From Escallonia rubra (taxonomy: Eukaryota; Streptophyta; Magnoliopsida; Escalloniales; Escalloniaceae): 64,000 nucleotides of DNA. Under the pieces are notes generated by a model. The model worked only from the letters and a program-made list of their open reading frames with translations, was not told the DNA's origin and searched no databases. Every line of letters starts with the position of its first letter. Position 1 is the stretch's first letter. The stretch spans positions 1-64,000 of the forward strand of contig JAVXUO010000752.1 of the NCBI GenBank assembly GCA_033065855.1, read 5' to 3'. A program made the translations under genes and the position numbers. Below are positions 10,682 to 22,680 of this stretch, in pieces.

Positions 10682-10693
10682 GCTCTGATACCA
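10682..10693 (-). other. Primer-binding site for initiator tRNA-Met
   Basis: The minus strand reads TGGTATCAGAGC two bases after the CA end of the 5' LTR. This is complementary to the 3' end of plant initiator tRNA-Met, the usual copia primer. Confidence 0.95.
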
Positions 10694-11345
10694 CTTGAAA
10701 CCAATAAAATAACCCTAGAGGGGGGGTGAATAGGGTTTTAAGATTACTTTAAGATATAACAACCAACAAACCTTAATCTCAAAAACTCAAGTAAACAAAC
10801 AATCAATCTCAACACAATATGTAAAACAATAATGTAAAGAGAGAAGGGTTTATAGATACTTGACAATGAGAATTAAATGGTTCGGCTTGATATACCCACA
10901 AGCCTACGTCCACCCCTTCAAGGAAGTCCCTTGAAAGGCCCTAGAATCCACTAGTATGATCTTCCTTACGGGTCAAGATCGAACCTCTTACAATCCCTTG
11001 ATGCTATGCCCACATCAAGAACAAGCTTTGACAAACCCAAAGCTCCAAAGCTTGACAACCCCAAGCTTTGATACAAGAACCTTTCAATGATGAAATGAGT
11101 ATAAGATTTCACTCTTAAGAAGTAGATGAGTACAAGTTGAAGTACTAGAACAAGAGAGATGAGTGTATGATGACTTATGAAAGTGTATCTCTCTCTAATG
11201 TAAGCTCACAATAAATGCTCTCTTGAAAAGGATGAGAAATCAATGAAAACAAGAGTGATTTGAACAATTGCTTTGATCTTTGAGAATATGAAAGATAGGA
11301 GAGCTTTGAATGCAATTGATGAATGAAAACAATGCCCAAGATGAG

Positions 11346-11353
11346 TATTTATA
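11346..11353 (-). promoter_or_regulatory. TATA box in the 5' LTR (genomic RNA promoter)
   Basis: The minus strand reads TATAAATA. With the palindrome array 60-250 bp upstream it forms the likely promoter for full-length element RNA. Confidence 0.8.
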
Positions 11354-11415
11354 GAGCTGGGAATAAATATGACCGTTTGGGGTTAGGTAGGGCATTAAAT
11401 GCGCCAAACGGTAAA

Positions 11416-11601
11416 TGCAGTCGACTGCAATGCCCATTGCAGTCGACTGTAACCCAAAAAGTAGCCGTTGGAAATTCAAATTTCCAACTTGCAGTCGACT
11501 GCAATGCAATGCAGTCGACTGTAATGGTGGAAGTATTGCAGTCGACTGCATTCAATGCAGTCGACTGTAATACCCTACTGCCCAACATGCAGTCGACTGC
11601 A
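11416..11601. repeat. Cluster of seven 14-bp palindromes (5' LTR)
   Basis: Same motif as at 2437-2647, with seven copies. All share the AGTCGACT core and end in TGCA or TGTA. The order of C and T forms matches the other LTR up to the missing last unit. Confidence 0.95.
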
Positions 11602-11948
11602 TCCCTGAAAATGTTGTTTCCTGTTTTTAAAGCATGAAAATCTTTTTATGCATGCAAGGAAAACCTATGGGCAAGTTCTAGGTATACAGTCATCGTAACG
11701 ATCATCTCTCTATGTCTAGTTTACAAAGACGGAAATAAAAGCATGAAAACTTCAATCGTCGAATTTCCTCTTTGATGCGTTCCGTTGAGAGTCTTTGATC
11801 GTGTTGCTCGTCTAATAATCCGTTTGCATGAGTATGAGATTGTTCCTATTGCTTCATCAACTCAATTCATGTTAGACAGCATAATCATCAATGTTAGTTA
11901 TCATCAAAATCAAATATAATCCTAGGTTAAATAGCCGTAGGGTTAACA

Positions 11949-12187
11949 GGTTAGCACTAAGTAATTTTAAATAAACCACATTTTTATCATCGATATTATG
12001 TAAATATGTCTCTAACCCTTCCCTGTTGGTTGCATGAACCATACCAAAAGCTAGATTCAAATAACTACCATAAATTAAAAAAAAATAGGGCTTTAGGCAA
12101 GAACATTGAATCTTGTAAAAAGATAAGGTAAAATTCTTGAACCGCCATTCTTACAACATGCGGTCAACCGTTCCAAAGTGAATCTAG
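11949..12187. repeat. 239-bp direct repeat, right copy flanking the copia element
   Basis: This matches 1478-1716 over its full length with about five substitutions. Unique sequence resumes at 12188. See the left copy. Confidence 0.9.
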
Positions 12188-13300
12188 TCATTATACTTTG
12201 ACAAACCATGAAAGCATATAGTACATGAATTTTTGGAGACCAAAAGCCTTTCAATAATTGCTTTTAGTTTCATGAATGTCAAAATATTCATTGCAATTTA
12301 GTAAATTTGAAAATCAATTTCAACAGATGGAGTTACGATGTCAGATTTGGTTGATGATGTGGTTGAAGATGGTGGTAATGGTTGTAGTTGATGGTGTTTA
12401 CAGATGCTGATAGGGTAAATATGGGTGTTGATTGGTTTGGTTAATGACGGTAAAAAGTTACTCGAGCTGGTGGTGGTGGCGGCGGCGGCTACATGTAATA
12501 ACGGGTTTGGGTGATGGGGTTGTTACTAGCGGTGATCGGATGGTTACAGTTGAGATGAGTTTGGTTGAAAATGTGTTTATGAGTTAACTCGAAAAAATGA
12601 GTTTTAATTATTTTTAAAGAAGGTTGTCTTTTATTGTGTTGTTGCAGCTATACCCCTGCCTTCTACGTATTGTTTATGGAACCTGTGTTCAACACGTGAG
12701 CCATACGTAAGAAAAAAAACATATGGGAGGCTGACAAAAGTACCTTTAAAAGCGACAAAACTTGAAAATGGCTTCTTGCATAACTGTGAAACCTATAGGG
12801 TTTAGTTAACAGTTTGCTCAAAGCAACGGGGTAAAATATCATAATAAGCCCTAAAGTAGATTCTCATTGTTCTTATGGTGCACCTCTGTTGGCATTTTCT
12901 AATATCCTTCTTGTGCCAAAGAATGGAACAAGATATACGATGACAAAAGAAACCCGAATGTGTCCAATGGCGGTGACATGGCCATCAATTAGGGGTTAAA
13001 GCATGCTCCACCACATATGCAACAAGAGCGATTGTAGAAGCCTCTTCACAGTCTAACAATCATGATCATTAATTGCTAGATAGTATATTACAACAATTCG
13101 CGTGAATTGCCCCAATTACAGCAATCCACGTGAAATTGCCTATCTGGTTGTTTAAGCATCCCCTACGACCTCACCCAAGACAAGGAATATGAGCATTTCT
13201 GCCCATCACCAACCGGCCATTTTAGAGAAGAGAAGCACTATGTGTGTCAAATTCTCTCTCGTCTTGTCAGATTCCCTTTCCCTACTTTCCTGTTCATCTC
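12188..13300. other. Non-coding interval with a GT-rich stretch
   Basis: Bases 12330-12600 are rich in GGTGGTGATGG-type sequence, similar in flavour to the cores of the PIF-like elements at 43.7 and 50.6 kb. No terminal repeats could be placed. The remainder shows no gene. Confidence 0.4.
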
Positions 13301-13434
13301 CTGCCACACTTTCCCTTTTAGGTAAATAACCTTCTGCAGACCAATCCTTCACATGCATCCACTGCTTTCCTTTTCTCGCCAAATCCTTCATTCTGGTTGA
13401 CCTTCCTTCGCTTTTACTTCCTTGGACCACCAAC

Positions 13435-14331
13435 TTGTACATGTCTGCCTTTATTGCTACTTTCCTGTCTCTAATGGCTAACCCTTTCCACTTTGACAGG
13501 AATCTTGTCGCGGATGAACATTTGGATTTACGCACTGTCATGCTTCCACTCAACCCCACCCTTGTACACAAGAGGCGTGTGGGCAAAGACCGAGTCTTGA
13601 TAGGTAAATTCATTGATAACCAAACCTATTCTGAACAAAAATTCCAAAGCAGGGTCAACGAATGTTGGCTCCTGCAAGGCCCTATCCGTGTCCAAAAATT
13701 ACCCAATGTTTTTCTCTTTACTTTCTCAACTATGGCTGAAGCCAGGCTCGTTTGCAATAATGGGCCGTGGAATTTCTTTGGCGCACTCCTCGTACTCCAA
13801 CCTTGGTTCCCACACGTCATTTATTCTTCTATCAAATTCCCAATTGTTGACCTATGGATGAGGGTCAATAATGTACTGAGTGATTGCTACATTTATTCGA
13901 TTGCAGAAATGATTGGTGAAGTGGCTGGCACACTCCTTGCAATTGATTGGTCTGAAACGCGAGTGACGAACACCGATTACTTCCGTATCAAGGTGAGAGT
14001 TCCTGTGGATCTTCCTCTTCTCCCAGCCGTCTTTATCTCACTCCTTGACGGCTTGGGATGGGTAATGCTTCGGTGCAGCTACGAAAAAGTTTTCAGAGCC
14101 TATTTTTTATGTGGACGAATTGGCCATGATAACATTTCATGCCATGTTGATTTATCTGAAGTGGTAGCATTACTGGCTCGCCGCAATGATTACCAGGGCC
14201 GAATATACATCATGTTTACCACTTGCACAGCCATCCTATATTCGCGTATCCCTTACGTGCCTTACCGAACTCTAACTGGAATAGGTCGACTAGAATTTCA
14301 ATCTACGAGGACCATACATGCTTACATTTGA
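13435..14331 (+). pseudogene. LINE ORF1, N-terminal part (DUF4283 and zinc-knuckle remnant)
   Basis: This 298-codon stretch matches the N-terminal domain of plant L1 ORF1 proteins, nucleic-acid binding and found with LINE RTs. Recognisable parts are VLIGKFIDNQ, the GPWNFFGALLVLQPW block and the later RIKVRVPVDLPL segment. The zinc knuckle reads YFLCGRIGHDNISC: the first cysteine of CX2CX4HX4C is replaced by tyrosine. ORF1 then continues in other frames. Confidence 0.8.
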
Positions 14332-16400
14332 ATCACTTCTATGATGCTTTTTCTCCTGCACACTCCACGGCTTCTAGTGATGACCTCTCATTTGCCATGA
14401 CTACTGAGTCTTTCCAGTCATATGAGGAATCCGCTGTTAATGCTTCGGAGGAATCTAGTTCTATAGCAGGCTCATTTGTTCCTATGGAGGCTGATGTGAA
14501 CCCAAACAATGAGGTAGAGATGGTTATTCCACAGGAAGTGATGATTATACCTGAGGTGCCTTTAGCAAATGTAATGGAGCCTGATAATGCAATTGACATT
14601 GTCATGAATGATCTGGGCCAACCGATGGTGAAGGAAATTAAAGATTGGCTCATGGCTCTGGCGTCGGAGGAAGCAACGTCCGAGGATGTTTCTTTTGAAG
14701 ATCATGACGATCCTGATGAACAACGCATTGACGGCTATTCCGTAAATGACCAATCGTCGGCTAGCTCGAATTCTGAGAATATTTCGGCCGTCGTTGCACC
14801 ACTGTTAATGGAGTGTGAAACCCAACTACTTCACGCACCGACATAATCATTGTCAAGGGATACCCAAATCGGGTGAACTGGTCCTCCCTTATCTTTTCCT
14901 AACCCACTTCCACCACAAATTCTTCCTACAAATGCCACGTCTCCCCTAAACACGCCACTTGCCATATCTGCCATTAAGTTTCAAATCTGTGAGAGATCCT
15001 CTCCTTCTCATATCCTCCCAATATCTCTTATGCCTTCTCCCACTGGACCCCCTCTGGATTTGGATTGGCCTTTACCAAAAAAGGGCCCATTGGTGGGCCT
15101 GCCTTCACTACCTGAACACTCATCTTGGGCTTCTGCCTTTGGGCCTGGACCCAAATTCCCTATCCTTAACATAAATATGACTAATGTTTTAATGGGCCTC
15201 TCTGAATTTGGAAGACAACTACTCATGAGCCCTCACTCTTAACTTAATTCACCGCCTGCTTTAGGCCCCTCTAGGCCTCCATCAGACCCGCTACCTCAGC
15301 CATGGTGGTTTGACAAAGGATTTGCCTCCAGCTCTGCCCCTCCTTTGCAGGTGGTACCTGCCGCGGCTGAGATAGTGTTCACTGAAATGAACACACTCCC
15401 GTCTCCTCACAAAGCTGTGCCCATCACTCCTATGGTCATCTTTTGCAGTATGACACGGCACCACCCACTGCTAGGCGTCGTAGCTCTGTGGCCGGAATAT
15501 CTGAGGCTACAATGATGGACACTATAAACTTTGATCTTGAGAAAATCCGCAGGGACCTCACACTTGCAATTTACTCACCCCTCATGTTAAAACGACACCT
15601 TGTGTATATGAAATTCCCTTGCAGGAATATGTTAATCCCATGCTTCCACAAGCTACTGTTGCGGCTAACGGCAATCCACTTACCTCAGGAACTCGCTTCT
15701 CTACCCGAGATTATGAATCAGAGGATGAAGGCGTCATGGGCCATCCTATATTAGCTAATCTTCAGAGTCACCCGATGCTAATGGTTGTTCCTCAGGACCA
15801 TGAACCCCGTGATGTACTGTCTATTCCTACTCCTCACAGAAAACGGAGCTTTGTGCTTGCTGAAATATCTGACGGCAGTCCCAGTGGAAAAAATCATCAA
15901 GCCTTTATCTCTGAGCCATCATCTCCTCCACCAGGTTCCTCCTCCGATCTTTACTCAACAATTACTGCTAGCTCTACCTATGACTCTGCATGTTTACATT
16001 CATCATATATGATTATCAATATGACCATGGGTAACAAAAACAAGCGTTTATATTATGAAATCATGGCAGAGTTTTGATTTTTTGCACCACATCGAAAACA
16101 AGCTAAAACTGGTAATACCCCTTATGTCCCCCCCGAACACCCGCGTTAAGACTTGCCTCCTTCTGGGACGGTACCGCTTGGTTCGGATCAACTGGACCCT
16201 CAAGCTCCATATCACCAGGGCGTATCACCATGGCTAAAAAGGCGTAGAGCTATTTCAGGCTAGCCCATCGTGCTCGGCTTTAGTGCCCTTCTGAACCGTG
16301 AGATGATCGACTGTTTAAATATAGGACTGGAAGGCTTACCTTGTTGTGAGAGGCAGCGGAATTGTTCACAGGGTGACAATCCTTTCAGAAACAACGTTGA
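14223..16400 (+). pseudogene. LINE ORF1, C-terminal remnants in shifting frames
   Basis: Open stretches at 14223-14846, 15443-15754 and 15619-16077 lie in different frames. They encode acidic, serine-rich, low-conservation sequence, typical of the linker part of plant LINE ORF1. No domain is recognised. Placement between the DUF4283 region and the endonuclease is the main evidence. Confidence 0.5.
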
Positions 16401-16460
16401 TGTTGTGAACCCTTCACAATGGTTTTCGGGTGTTGTACCACAACAACCCCTTCATCATCA

Positions 16461-17382
16461 ATGATTCAACTTTGCTGGAACTGTCGTGGGCTTGGTCACG
16501 CCCTATTAGTTCGTACAACATTCAAGTTGATCCGGCTATACAAGCCTTCATGCATCTTTCTTCAAGAGACCAAAACCAAAGCTCATCTCGTTATGCAAAA
16601 ATTCCTGAAATTAGGTCGACCCTAGTGGAGAGTGGAGTAATAAAGGCAGTCTGTGGGTTGATTGGACTGACGACCTTACAGGTTCCGTTTTGCACAAAGA
16701 TAAGAATTGTATTTTGGTTTTATTCAATTAGGGTAGTGGGGAGTCTTGGATCTCTGTTTTTATCTACGGGCACCCCAACCTAGCCAAACGGAAGACCACT
16801 TGGGACCATATCTCGACTGCCCTCATAGCCTATAACTCCCCCTTACTCTTATTCAGTGATTTCAACCAAGTATTACTGTCGGCGGACAAAATTGGTCCTC
16901 ATTCTCTCTCCACCCCTCGCCATGGGTTCCTAGCTGACTTCCTACAGCTTCATCATTTGATTGATTTAAAATGGGTGGGACCCGCATTTACTTGGACAAA
17001 TAATAGACAGGATATGGCATGCACTTATGAGCGTATCGACCGTGGATTTGTGAATCCAGCTTGGATCATCATGTTCCCCGCTGCTACTATAACCAACCTG
17101 GGGATCCAAGCATCTGATCATGCCCCCATCTTGCTTGACTCCAATCCGGCTCCCACATCCGGTTACCGCGCTAAACGTTTCAAAGCCATGTGGTTTAAGC
17201 ATCCGATGTGTAAAATGATCATTCTTAAAGCTTGGCAAAATCTAGTCCAGGGATCTCTGTTATTAAGGATAGTCACATGGGGCTCAGTAATGATGAAAGA
17301 TCTGGCTATTTGGAATAAGGAGTGCTTTGGTCATTTGGAAACCCAAATTAAGGATACCAAAGCCGTGGTACAGCATTATTAG
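16461..17382 (+). pseudogene. LINE endonuclease domain (broken)
   Basis: The ATG at 16461 opens with IQLCWNCRGLG, the hallmark start of plant L1 AP endonucleases, followed by FLQETKTK, which holds the catalytic glutamate. After frame changes, 16957-17382 gives FTWTNNR, YERIDRGFVN and ASDHAPILLD, which includes the final catalytic His. The domain nicks target DNA to prime reverse transcription. Frameshifts between 16.6 and 16.96 kb disable it. Confidence 0.85.
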
Positions 17383-18633
17383 TCCCGTCTCCCCAATCTG
17401 GAGACACAACACCTAGAACAACAAGCTCGCCGTAGGCTAGACTGGCTGATGAATTGTGAGAAAATCTTCCGGTCCCAAAAAGCTAAACTCAAATGGCTAC
17501 AACTTGGGGCCGAAATAACAAGTTTTTTCATACATCAATGCTTATACGCTGCAATCTCAATCGCATCTTGACCATTACGGATGAGAACAACTTTACCCAT
17601 ACCTCTGAGACTGACATTGTCCAAGGTCTCCTTAACCACTTTAAATCAATTTTTGATCCGCCAACGTATACAACATATTTGAACGAATCAGGGTCCCTGG
17701 TCCATGAAATTACCCGACGCTTTTCTGACACCCAACGAAATTTCCTTGACCGGCCATTTACACCCAAAGAAATTCGAGTAGCCCTTTTTCAAATTAAACC
17801 CCTTAAAGCCCCGGGTCTGAATGGCATTCATGCTATAGTATATCAACAGTGCTGGGAATTTATGGAACGACCAATTACTGCTGCTTTTTATCCTTCCTCT
17901 CTGATCAGGTCACATGCTCAGCATAACAAATAAAGCATTCACCGTGCTTATACCCAAGTGCAAAGAATCTCGAACCCCTAGTGATTTCCGGCCGATCAGC
18001 CTCTGTAATACCATATATAAGGTTATCTCAAAGACTCTATCCAATAGATTAAAGGGAGTGCTCAATGACCTCATCTCACCTTACCAGAATACCTTTGTTG
18101 CTAATCGGAATATTGTGGATAACATCCTTATTGCCCAGAAACTGACACACAAAATCCGGGGCACAAAAAAGGCTAAAAATGGAGCCTACTCCATTTTTAA
18201 AATGGACATGAGTAAGGCCTATGACAGAGTATATTGGAATTTTCTCGAGGCTGTCCTACGGAAGATGAACTTTCCTTCACACCTTACACAGCTCATTATG
18301 TGTTGTGTCTCGATAGTCTCTTATGAAATCCTAATCAATGGCTCTCTGTCACCACGCTTTCAACCTAGGTGTGGTCTCCGACAGGGGGACCCTATATCCC
18401 CCTACATGTTTATTCTCTGTGCAAAAGCTCTCTCCTCTGCACTAATACATGCTCAAGATTTGAAACTGGTACCTGGAATTAAGGCAGGGAAACGGAGCCC
18501 ACCGATCAATCACCTCTTTTTTGCAGATGACGTTATGATCTTCATTCAGACCAGCACGCAAGCTATTTCATCAATTAAAAGCATTTTACAGCGCTACTGT
18601 CAAGAATCGGGACATCAAGTCAATTTTAAAAAA
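17383..18633 (+). pseudogene. LINE reverse transcriptase, 5' part
   Basis: Segments 17493-17933 and 17914-18690 lie in different frames. The first ends with KPLKAPGLNGI; the second carries the RT core: SDFRPISLCN, KMDMSKAYDRV, LRQGDPISPYMF and the catalytic FFADDVMIF. The coding sequence stops after HQVNFKK, where a DNA transposon begins. Confidence 0.88.
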
Positions 18634-19757
18634 GGACTAATTACACCTATATCCCTGAGGTTTGGGGGTAATTACAGCCAAGGACAATAGTTTGGACAAA
18701 TTACACTTATGTCCGTTGACCAGACGGAATCTTAAAAAACCTAACGATTTTGATAAAATGACATTGTTACCCTTAAATTAGAATGTTATCTTCTTTCACA
18801 TGCCATTACTTTATCTTAAAAAAAAACCAATTTAATGTTTACTCTAACCCCCCCCCCCCCCAAACCCCATTTCTGTCTCTTAAAGTCCCCACAACCGCTG
18901 CAGCCCCAAACCCACCCCCGCCCTTCGCGGCACCCCCAACCCTCCCTCCCCTGGTCACCCCCCCACCCACCCCGTCTGCCTCCGCCCTTCGCCGTCGCTG
19001 CAATCACTGACCCTTCCTCGTCGTCGCAACACCCTCCCCCTTCCCCGGCCACCGCACCCACCCTCCCCTCCCTCGTCACTGCACAACTTTCTCTCTTCTC
19101 CTCGAGTCGGACGCCGATCATCGCTCAAAGACCCCGTCATCAAGTCCAGATCGCTTCCCCTTACCACGGCATGATCAAAACACCCAAGGAATGAGTTAAT
19201 TGTCAATGGAACACTGGCAGGTGCAGTATATGACGACGACCCAAGAAATGACGACGACCACTCATCCCCCTTCCCCATCACCTCTAAATTAGAAGGCTAT
19301 AGGTTGAACTGTTGAGAAAAATACTAAATTGAATTGAATTACTGAATTGAATTGAATGGCCTTGGTGCCAGGCAGAGTTGGGCAGGAGGAGGGGGTGGCA
19401 GCGGGGTGGGGAGGGTACGAATTAGGGTTTTAAAACCCGAATTTGAAAACTAGGGTTTTGAAACCCCTAATTTTCAAACTAGGGTTTGAAAATTCAATCT
19501 TTGGCACTTATGAAAATTCAATCTTAATTTAAAATGTTTAAAATTTATTCTGTATATACAGTATAAGGGCACTATTGCCATTTTGAAAATACGTAATTGT
19601 GACATCATCAAAAAATTTCACTTTTTGGACAGAACCTAACAGATGGACATAAATGTTACATTTTTAACGTTGTTGGTCACGATATGTTACATTTTGAAAC
19701 TTTATGTCCTTGACTGTAATTACCCACAAACCTCAGAGACATATGTGTAATTAGCCC
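18634..19757. mobile_element. Non-autonomous TIR transposon (MULE-like) inside the LINE
   Basis: The ends are inverted repeats of roughly 100 bp. They start GG(A/G)CTAATTACAC and continue with CTGAGGTTTG and GTAATTACAG blocks at 18655 and near 19730. The imperfect flanking 9-mers (18625-18633 and 19758-19766) agree at 7 of 9 bases. Long TIRs and a possible 9-bp duplication suggest Mutator-like. The interior is C-rich (poly-C at 18848) and has no transposase. RT homology resumes on the far side. Confidence 0.75.
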
Positions 19758-20041
19758 TTTACAAATCCTTTATTACTCTGAGCCCAAATACTTCTTTATC
19801 CATTCATGTCTACATTCGCCGGAAACTGGACTTCACAGTGACCTGTGAATTTGGCAAATATTTGGGGGGAACTTTGGATCTCCTTACTCACAAGAAAGCT
19901 CTTTTCCGAGAACTGGTTGACCGAATTCGGGATCGTTGCGCTACCTGGAAGGGCGTACTTCTGATGCTTATTTACTTTGGACTTCTTATCTGTAAGGCCC
20001 TAAAGCCGCACTACTTTCTCCTATGTGGTCTCTTATTTTAG
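19758..20041 (+). pseudogene. LINE reverse transcriptase, continuation after the insertion
   Basis: The sequence resumes the RT downstream region, including YLGGTLD, the conserved YLG block after the catalytic core, and a DRIRDRCATWKG block. It ends near 20041 without the C-terminal zinc region usual in plant LINEs. Confidence 0.75.
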
Positions 20042-20060
20042 CAATGCAATTCTCTTATTA

Positions 20061-22680
20061 CAAAAATAAAAAAAACCGGTCATTTTCATCTCTAAACGTT
20101 CTGAAGTCCTTCCCTGATTCATGAGACCACCACCAAAGTTAACCTAAACAAAATCCTTCAGTGTTTAAACTTGGTCATTCAGTCTTCCTTTCTTTCTCTG
20201 TCATAAATGCTGCAAATTAGAAACATTGCTAGATAGATTTTTCATTTTTCCATGACTTGCACGGCCAGGCTCCTGCACCATCCAGTACCTAGCTGGCAGT
20301 TGTCAAGATGCTCTGTGCTAAAAACCATCAAAGCCTGAATCGACGGGTGCAATATGTTAAAATCAACTGCTGCTTGTAGATATCCCGAACAATACCAGTT
20401 CCTACAATCAGGTTTTCAACTCAGAACCACCATAAATGGTGGTCACTTGAAACACCATATAGGAGTACTAGGTGCTGATATGCCCATCAAATTCAGATCA
20501 TTGATGCTTGCTAAAATTTCGCTCTAACCATAAACACGCTGTTCACGTCAAAGTTTTCTTCATCATGCTCATGTCGTCATGTGTACAACTAAACTCTTGT
20601 TAGCACTCGGTAGTTAGAATCGCATAATACAAGATGACTCTTAGCTGCAAAAAATTGCACTCGATGCATATCACCCAAGGAAAAGAAGGTATGTTACAAC
20701 TCTCATCAGCTTTTGCATAGGTAAAGACGTTCAGCTGAAATGACTTGAGCATGTACAGCCGGAAGTTCTCCTTACTTGAGTGAGTTGGTCCATCGTTGAT
20801 GATTTCCTTTCTCATGTTTTGTTTTGTTATCTATTCATAAAGGATGATGTTGTCATCAACTTTTGTTTCTTTTTAGACCTTGCCAAGTTTGAATAAGCCA
20901 TAAGAATCAAATGGAAGAATAGTATTGGGTCTCTATAATCACCAGACAATGGAGTTGCGCAAGATCTATTAAAGTTTTGCCATGAAAAATGAAGCTTTAA
21001 CGAATCAGGGGAGTACTCTCATAACTAGAGGTAAGTGTGATTTTGAGCTTCCAGTCAGAAGAAGAAGTAGAGGAAATCGATAGTATAAAAATTAGAGTCT
21101 CATTGGTGCCATTCTAATTCAACTCTGAAGTCCTCCTATGCTCATACACAGAACAGATTTTAGAGAGGATGAGAGAGAAACCCAGTCGAGATTTTTGAGA
21201 GGATAAGCAGTAGTGAGTCTTCTCCGTTGAACAAAACGACCGTCTGGTCTTTTCCTCCCAACTTTTGATGACGTGGCAACTATCTCACCATCGATTTTCA
21301 GCCAAAGGCCAAGACGTCTTCGCAGCACCTCATTATCCCATAATAAACTGATTGAGTTGATCTGAAAAGTTCCAGGAAGTTGCAAACTGACTCCTCGGGA
21401 ACTAAATTTCCATTTGGATACAAGGGGAGTTAACATAGTCCATGATAAAGGAACAATAAATTGTTACAAGAACAAGAAGATTTAGAGGTTGGTCAACTAC
21501 CATTATACATCAAGGGCTCTTAACTTGTGTATACTTTAAGCAGCAAAATTATAGTAGCTGAAAAGTTGGAGGTGTATCGTACCCTTTCCGACAGGCAAGT
21601 TGCTATTAAGATCCGCTAACCTCATTTTTTGTACTTTCAATGATGTTAATGCCATCTTCTGTAGCAATGATAGCCGTGCATCTGCAATTCCCCGAGGGAT
21701 GCAAGAAAAGAAACATTAGTATTGTTTACATCTACTTATATATGAAGGGACGACATGCACTAGTAGTCACTAAAAACTCGACATAAATCATATTGGTCTC
21801 TAGAAACTCAACTTAAATGTACATTTCAAGTACCACTAAGTGTATGCAGTTGAAACGAGAATGCAAAGATTGATGTGGCAAGAGGACAAGTGACTGATAA
21901 GGTGCTTGCATTTAGTCTATTTTGAGCATCCAAAGGCTGTATTGAAGTGACCAGGCACTAACAAGTTCTTGAAGAAGAATCAAGATCTTGAAGCATAACG
22001 GATTTTAGCTTTCTTGCCTAAATTCTTCACAACCATGTGTAAGAGGAAAAAATCAGAGACGGCATTGATTTCAATTCTGCAAAACTGATTGGACTAAAAC
22101 TGGAAAGAGTTTTTCAAAACTTTAGGACAAGTATGATGGTTTGTTTTGCCTACAGCAGTAAATTGGTTTCACGGATGCAGTGCAACAGATCTGTAGCAGG
22201 TGAACTCTTATGGCTAATTACAGGGCACCTGTTTGAGTGGCACAATGGATTTAGATAGATTTGTTGTCTTTCTTCTAGTGACTGGTTTGTGCCTATTTGC
22301 TTTACAACACAACTACACCTATAATAGCCACCGAACGAGCATGAAGAAATTAACGATACTTCTGTATCTTTTGAGTTGTTTTGCCAGATTGGTCCCTCAA
22401 GATCCTTGGTCTTGCCCTTTTCTTTCTTTAGGAATGAATCGGGTATTTCCGGGCCTCTAATGGAGGGACAAATAGCCAACTTTGAAGTCTACTTAGGGTC
22501 CTTGAGGCACCATTCTCGGTTCATCCTCCAGTTTCAGCAAATGAACATTTGAACAAGCAAGACCTATTTGCTTTACAACACGACTAGACCTATAATACCA
22601 TCATCCTCCGGTTGTCAGCAAATGAACATGAGAACAATTAGCCTAACAATGAAAGCAAAACAAGCTTTTAGTCTCATGCT
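20061..22680. other. Interval with unassigned exon-like segments
   Basis: Two minus-strand open stretches, 20600-20815 and 21119-21436, have amino-acid content that looks exon-like. The second contains SISLLWDNEVLRRRLGLWLK. I cannot match them to a family, and splice borders are not convincing. They may be remains of a host gene. Nothing else stands out. Confidence 0.25.

Larger units (their letters stand above)
1717..11948 (-). mobile_element. Full-length Sirevirus-like Ty1/copia LTR retrotransposon
   Basis: The element reads on the minus strand, with the 5' LTR at 10696-11948 and the 3' LTR at 1717-2994. In order it has a primer site matching initiator tRNA-Met, gag (8870-10636), pol (5728-8856) and a third ORF (3555-4817), then a polypurine tract. 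Order PR-INT-RT-RNaseH places it in Ty1/copia. A large gag with two zinc knuckles, an extra ORF after pol, palindrome-rich LTRs and several polypurine tracts are known Sirevirus traits. Both LTRs end in TG/CA, apart from one changed base at the 3' LTR start. Counting by eye, the LTRs differ by 13 substitutions and two indels (5 and 20 bp), about 1% divergence, so insertion is recent. All three ORFs are open, so it may be autonomous. Confidence 0.93.
10696..11948 (-). repeat. 5' LTR of the Sirevirus-like element
   Basis: This 1253-bp LTR begins TG on the minus strand at 11948 and ends CA at 10696. It contains the promoter region with seven palindromes (11416-11601) and a TATAAATA box (11346). 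Relative to the other LTR it lacks 5 bp and one 20-bp palindrome unit. Confidence 0.95.
13300..20060 (+). mobile_element. Decayed L1-type LINE, interrupted by a DNA transposon
   Basis: On the plus strand a DUF4283-type ORF1 with a damaged zinc knuckle is followed by an AP endonuclease (from 16461) and a reverse transcriptase (about 17.4-20.04 kb). This is the plan of plant L1 elements. Frames shift at least six times, so it is inactive. The C-terminal zinc region of the RT ORF and a poly(A) tail were not found, so the 3' end is truncated or too decayed. Both outer borders are approximate. A TIR element at 18634-19757 lies inside the RT. Confidence 0.85.

Noticed and set aside
10682-10693. A tRNA gene at the GGTATCAGAGC sequence
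   Set aside because: It is only the 12-base primer site; no cloverleaf surrounds it. The similar string at 44477 is also a primer site.
13206-13613. Minus-strand 135-codon ORF at the LINE start
   Set aside because: It overlaps the DUF4283 ORF1 in antisense and shows no family resemblance.
18783-19281. Proline-rich and glycine-rich ORFs
   Set aside because: They translate the C-rich core of the TIR element on either strand and have no domain.
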